Source: Ruminococcus sp.
Lineage (GTDB): Bacteria > Bacillota > Clostridia > Oscillospirales > Ruminococcaceae
Assembly (NCBI GenBank): GCA_018376535.1
Contig: JAHABC010000001.1
Coordinates: forward strand, 1 to 64,000
DNA length: 64,000 nucleotides
Reading direction: 5' to 3'
Shown here: in pieces, positions 63,059 through 64,000 of the stretch
Layout of the letters: every line of letters starts with the position of its first letter
How positions within the stretch are numbered: the first letter of the stretch is position 1
Notes under the pieces: generated by a model
What the model was told of the DNA's origin: nothing
The model's database searches: none
What the model saw: only the letters and a program-made list of their open reading frames with translations
Made by a program: the position numbers and the translations under genes

Positions 63059-64000
63059 CTAATCTTCGGGTTTACACATTAGAGTCATAATAAACTGCTT
63101 AGCTGAACGAGGTGAACGTCCGTTTCTACTGATAACAAATCTTTCAGCGAGAATATCGAGTTCATTAATATCCATTTGAATATTGTTAGCCTTAGCGAGT
63201 TCATGTACAATATTAAGATAATCTTTTTTGCTTGGTTGCATAAACTTAATGGATATTCCAAAACGTTCAGAAAGAGAAGTCAACTCTTGAACGGTATCAT
63301 TAAAGTGGATATCGTCGCCCTCACGGTCTGAGAAACTTTCCTTAACCAAATGACGTCTGTTGCTAGTTGCGTATATAACTACGTTATTTGCTCTTGAAGA
63401 TACATTTCCCTCTAGGATTGCCTTTAAAGTAGAAAAATCGCTATCGTCACTACTAAAAGATAAGTCATCTATAAAGATTATAAACTTTAAAGGATTTTTA
63501 TTAAGATTATCCATAATTTTAGGAATATCATGAATATTTTTCTTTTGCATTTGAATAATTCTCAAGCCCTTATCAGCGAACTTATTAACTACAGCCTTAA
63601 CTGTAGATGATTTACCAGTACCAGCATCGCCATACAATAGTATATTAGATGCAGGTTTACCATCGATTAAAGCCTTAGTATTGTCTATTACAATCTTACG
63701 TTCTCTTTGGTATCCAATAAGTTGGTCAAGAGTGGTAGTATCTGGATATTTAATAGGAACTATCTCACCGTTTTCCACGATAAACATATTATACTTTGCG
63801 AATATACCATATCCAAAAGCAGATATATTTTTAACTCTTAAAAGATATTCTTCTTTAAAGTTATGAGAACTTATATCCCAATTTGGTAAGAACTTACTGT
63901 AATCTATGCTATTTTTAATATCTTGCGATTTTATTGTAGCAATACTATTAAGAATATCTAACTCATGACTAATGCAATCTTCTAATAGTAGATTGCTTTC
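63059..64000 (-). CDS. DUF815-family ATP-binding protein (partial, 5' end outside window)
   Basis: The frame is open to the right edge, with no start inside the window; the ATG at 63787 is internal. About 313 residues are seen. The N-terminal part (ESNLLLEDCISHELDILNSI) is followed by LDQLIGYQRERKIVIDNTKA, Walker A LLYGDAGTGKSSTVKAVV, Walker B KFIIFIDDLSFSSDD, and the sensor ATSNRRHLVKESF. C-terminal SRNGRSPRSAKQF is the family's arginine-rich end. This AAA+-like family has no settled function. It precedes folBK by 23 bases and is probably on the same mRNA. Confidence 0.88.
   Translation of the reverse strand, partial: ESNLLLEDCISHELDILNSIATIKSQDIKNSIDYSKFLPNWDISSHNFKEEYLLRVKNISAFGYGIFAKYNMFIVENGEIVPIKYPDTTTLDQLIGYQRERKIVIDNTKALIDGKPASNILLYGDAGTGKSSTVKAVVNKFADKGLRIIQMQKKNIHDIPKIMDNLNKNPLKFIIFIDDLSFSSDDSDFSTLKAILEGNVSSRANNVVIYATSNRRHLVKESFSDREGDDIHFNDTVQELTSLSERFGISIKFMQPSKKDYLNIVHELAKANNIQMDINELDILAERFVISRNGRSPRSAKQFIMTLMCKPED

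Noticed and set aside
63681..63787. ATG at 63787 as the start of the DUF815 protein
   Set aside because: The frame is open for a further 71 codons to the window edge with family-like sequence and no ribosome site at 63787, so the gene is truncated by the window.
1..64000. CRISPR array, tRNA, rRNA or insertion sequence
   Set aside because: No regularly spaced repeats, cloverleaf genes, conserved rRNA segments or transposase genes were recognised anywhere in the window.

Overview
The window comes from a low-GC, spore-forming, anaerobic Firmicute, most likely a Ruminococcus-like member of the Oscillospiraceae/Ruminococcaceae. The sequence-level reasons are a stage II sporulation phosphatase (spoIIE), an electron-bifurcating-type [FeFe] hydrogenase next to an NfnAB transhydrogenase, a bifunctional AdhE with the redox repressor Rex, a GlgBCDA glycogen operon, ThyX instead of ThyA, and two secreted proteins with type I dockerin repeats, one of them a GH10 xylanase. 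No rRNA, tRNA, CRISPR array, insertion sequence or phage module was seen.

Layout. Positions 1-12.8 kb form a redox and fermentation block: a partial iron alcohol dehydrogenase, a remnant of an XRE regulator, nfnB-nfnA, the divergent hydC-hydB-hydA operon, a LysR regulator, and rex-adhE. From 12.8 to 15.2 kb are a short repair/regulation operon and rpmE. From 23.3 down to 15.3 kb runs a long minus-strand housekeeping series: thyX, tmk, a DUF2156 protein, a DJ-1 protein, fthC, mltG, a U32 tRNA-hydroxylation-type protein and recQ. The glycogen operon glgB-glgC-glgD-glgA lies at 29.7-23.4 kb. From 30 to 41 kb are spoIIE, rsmA, a dCMP deaminase, a phosphoglucomutase, a degenerate VanY-like protein, a lipoprotein, and dnaG-rpoD-rrf2. 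From 41 to 47.6 kb are a U32-like protein, a 59-aa gene, a PepV-type peptidase, and the dockerin/TerD/xylanase group. From 47.8 to 58.6 kb a plus-strand series carries the ACT-domain and PFL/DUF711 pair separated by a probable structured RNA, then DUF4026, folC, PHP, Lrp, aminotransferase, ispE, HD, folP and lysA. From 58.7 to 60.1 kb is an unusual island of four small, mostly membrane-like proteins with a divergent XRE regulator. The end holds pyk, folA, a folB-folK fusion and a partial DUF815 ATPase.

How the genes work together. HydABC, NfnAB and AdhE balance NADH, NADPH and ferredoxin against H2 and ethanol, and Rex is the natural NADH sensor for this set. Palindromes that could be Rex sites lie at the rex and hyd promoters. 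The folate genes (folC, folP, folA, folBK, fthC) plus thyX and tmk supply dTMP. The xylanase and the dockerin protein point to an extracellular enzyme complex acting on plant cell wall, with excess sugar stored as glycogen.

The three most interesting items are (i) the 58.7-60.1 kb small-protein island under a near-consensus promoter with repeated operator-like sites, (ii) the 48.2-48.5 kb structured-RNA candidate, and (iii) a glgC leader in which a hairpin separates the Shine-Dalgarno sequence from the start codon. Many start sites were moved from the first in-frame start to one with a proper ribosome binding site, including several TTG and GTG starts. All functions are read from sequence motifs; no database search was run.
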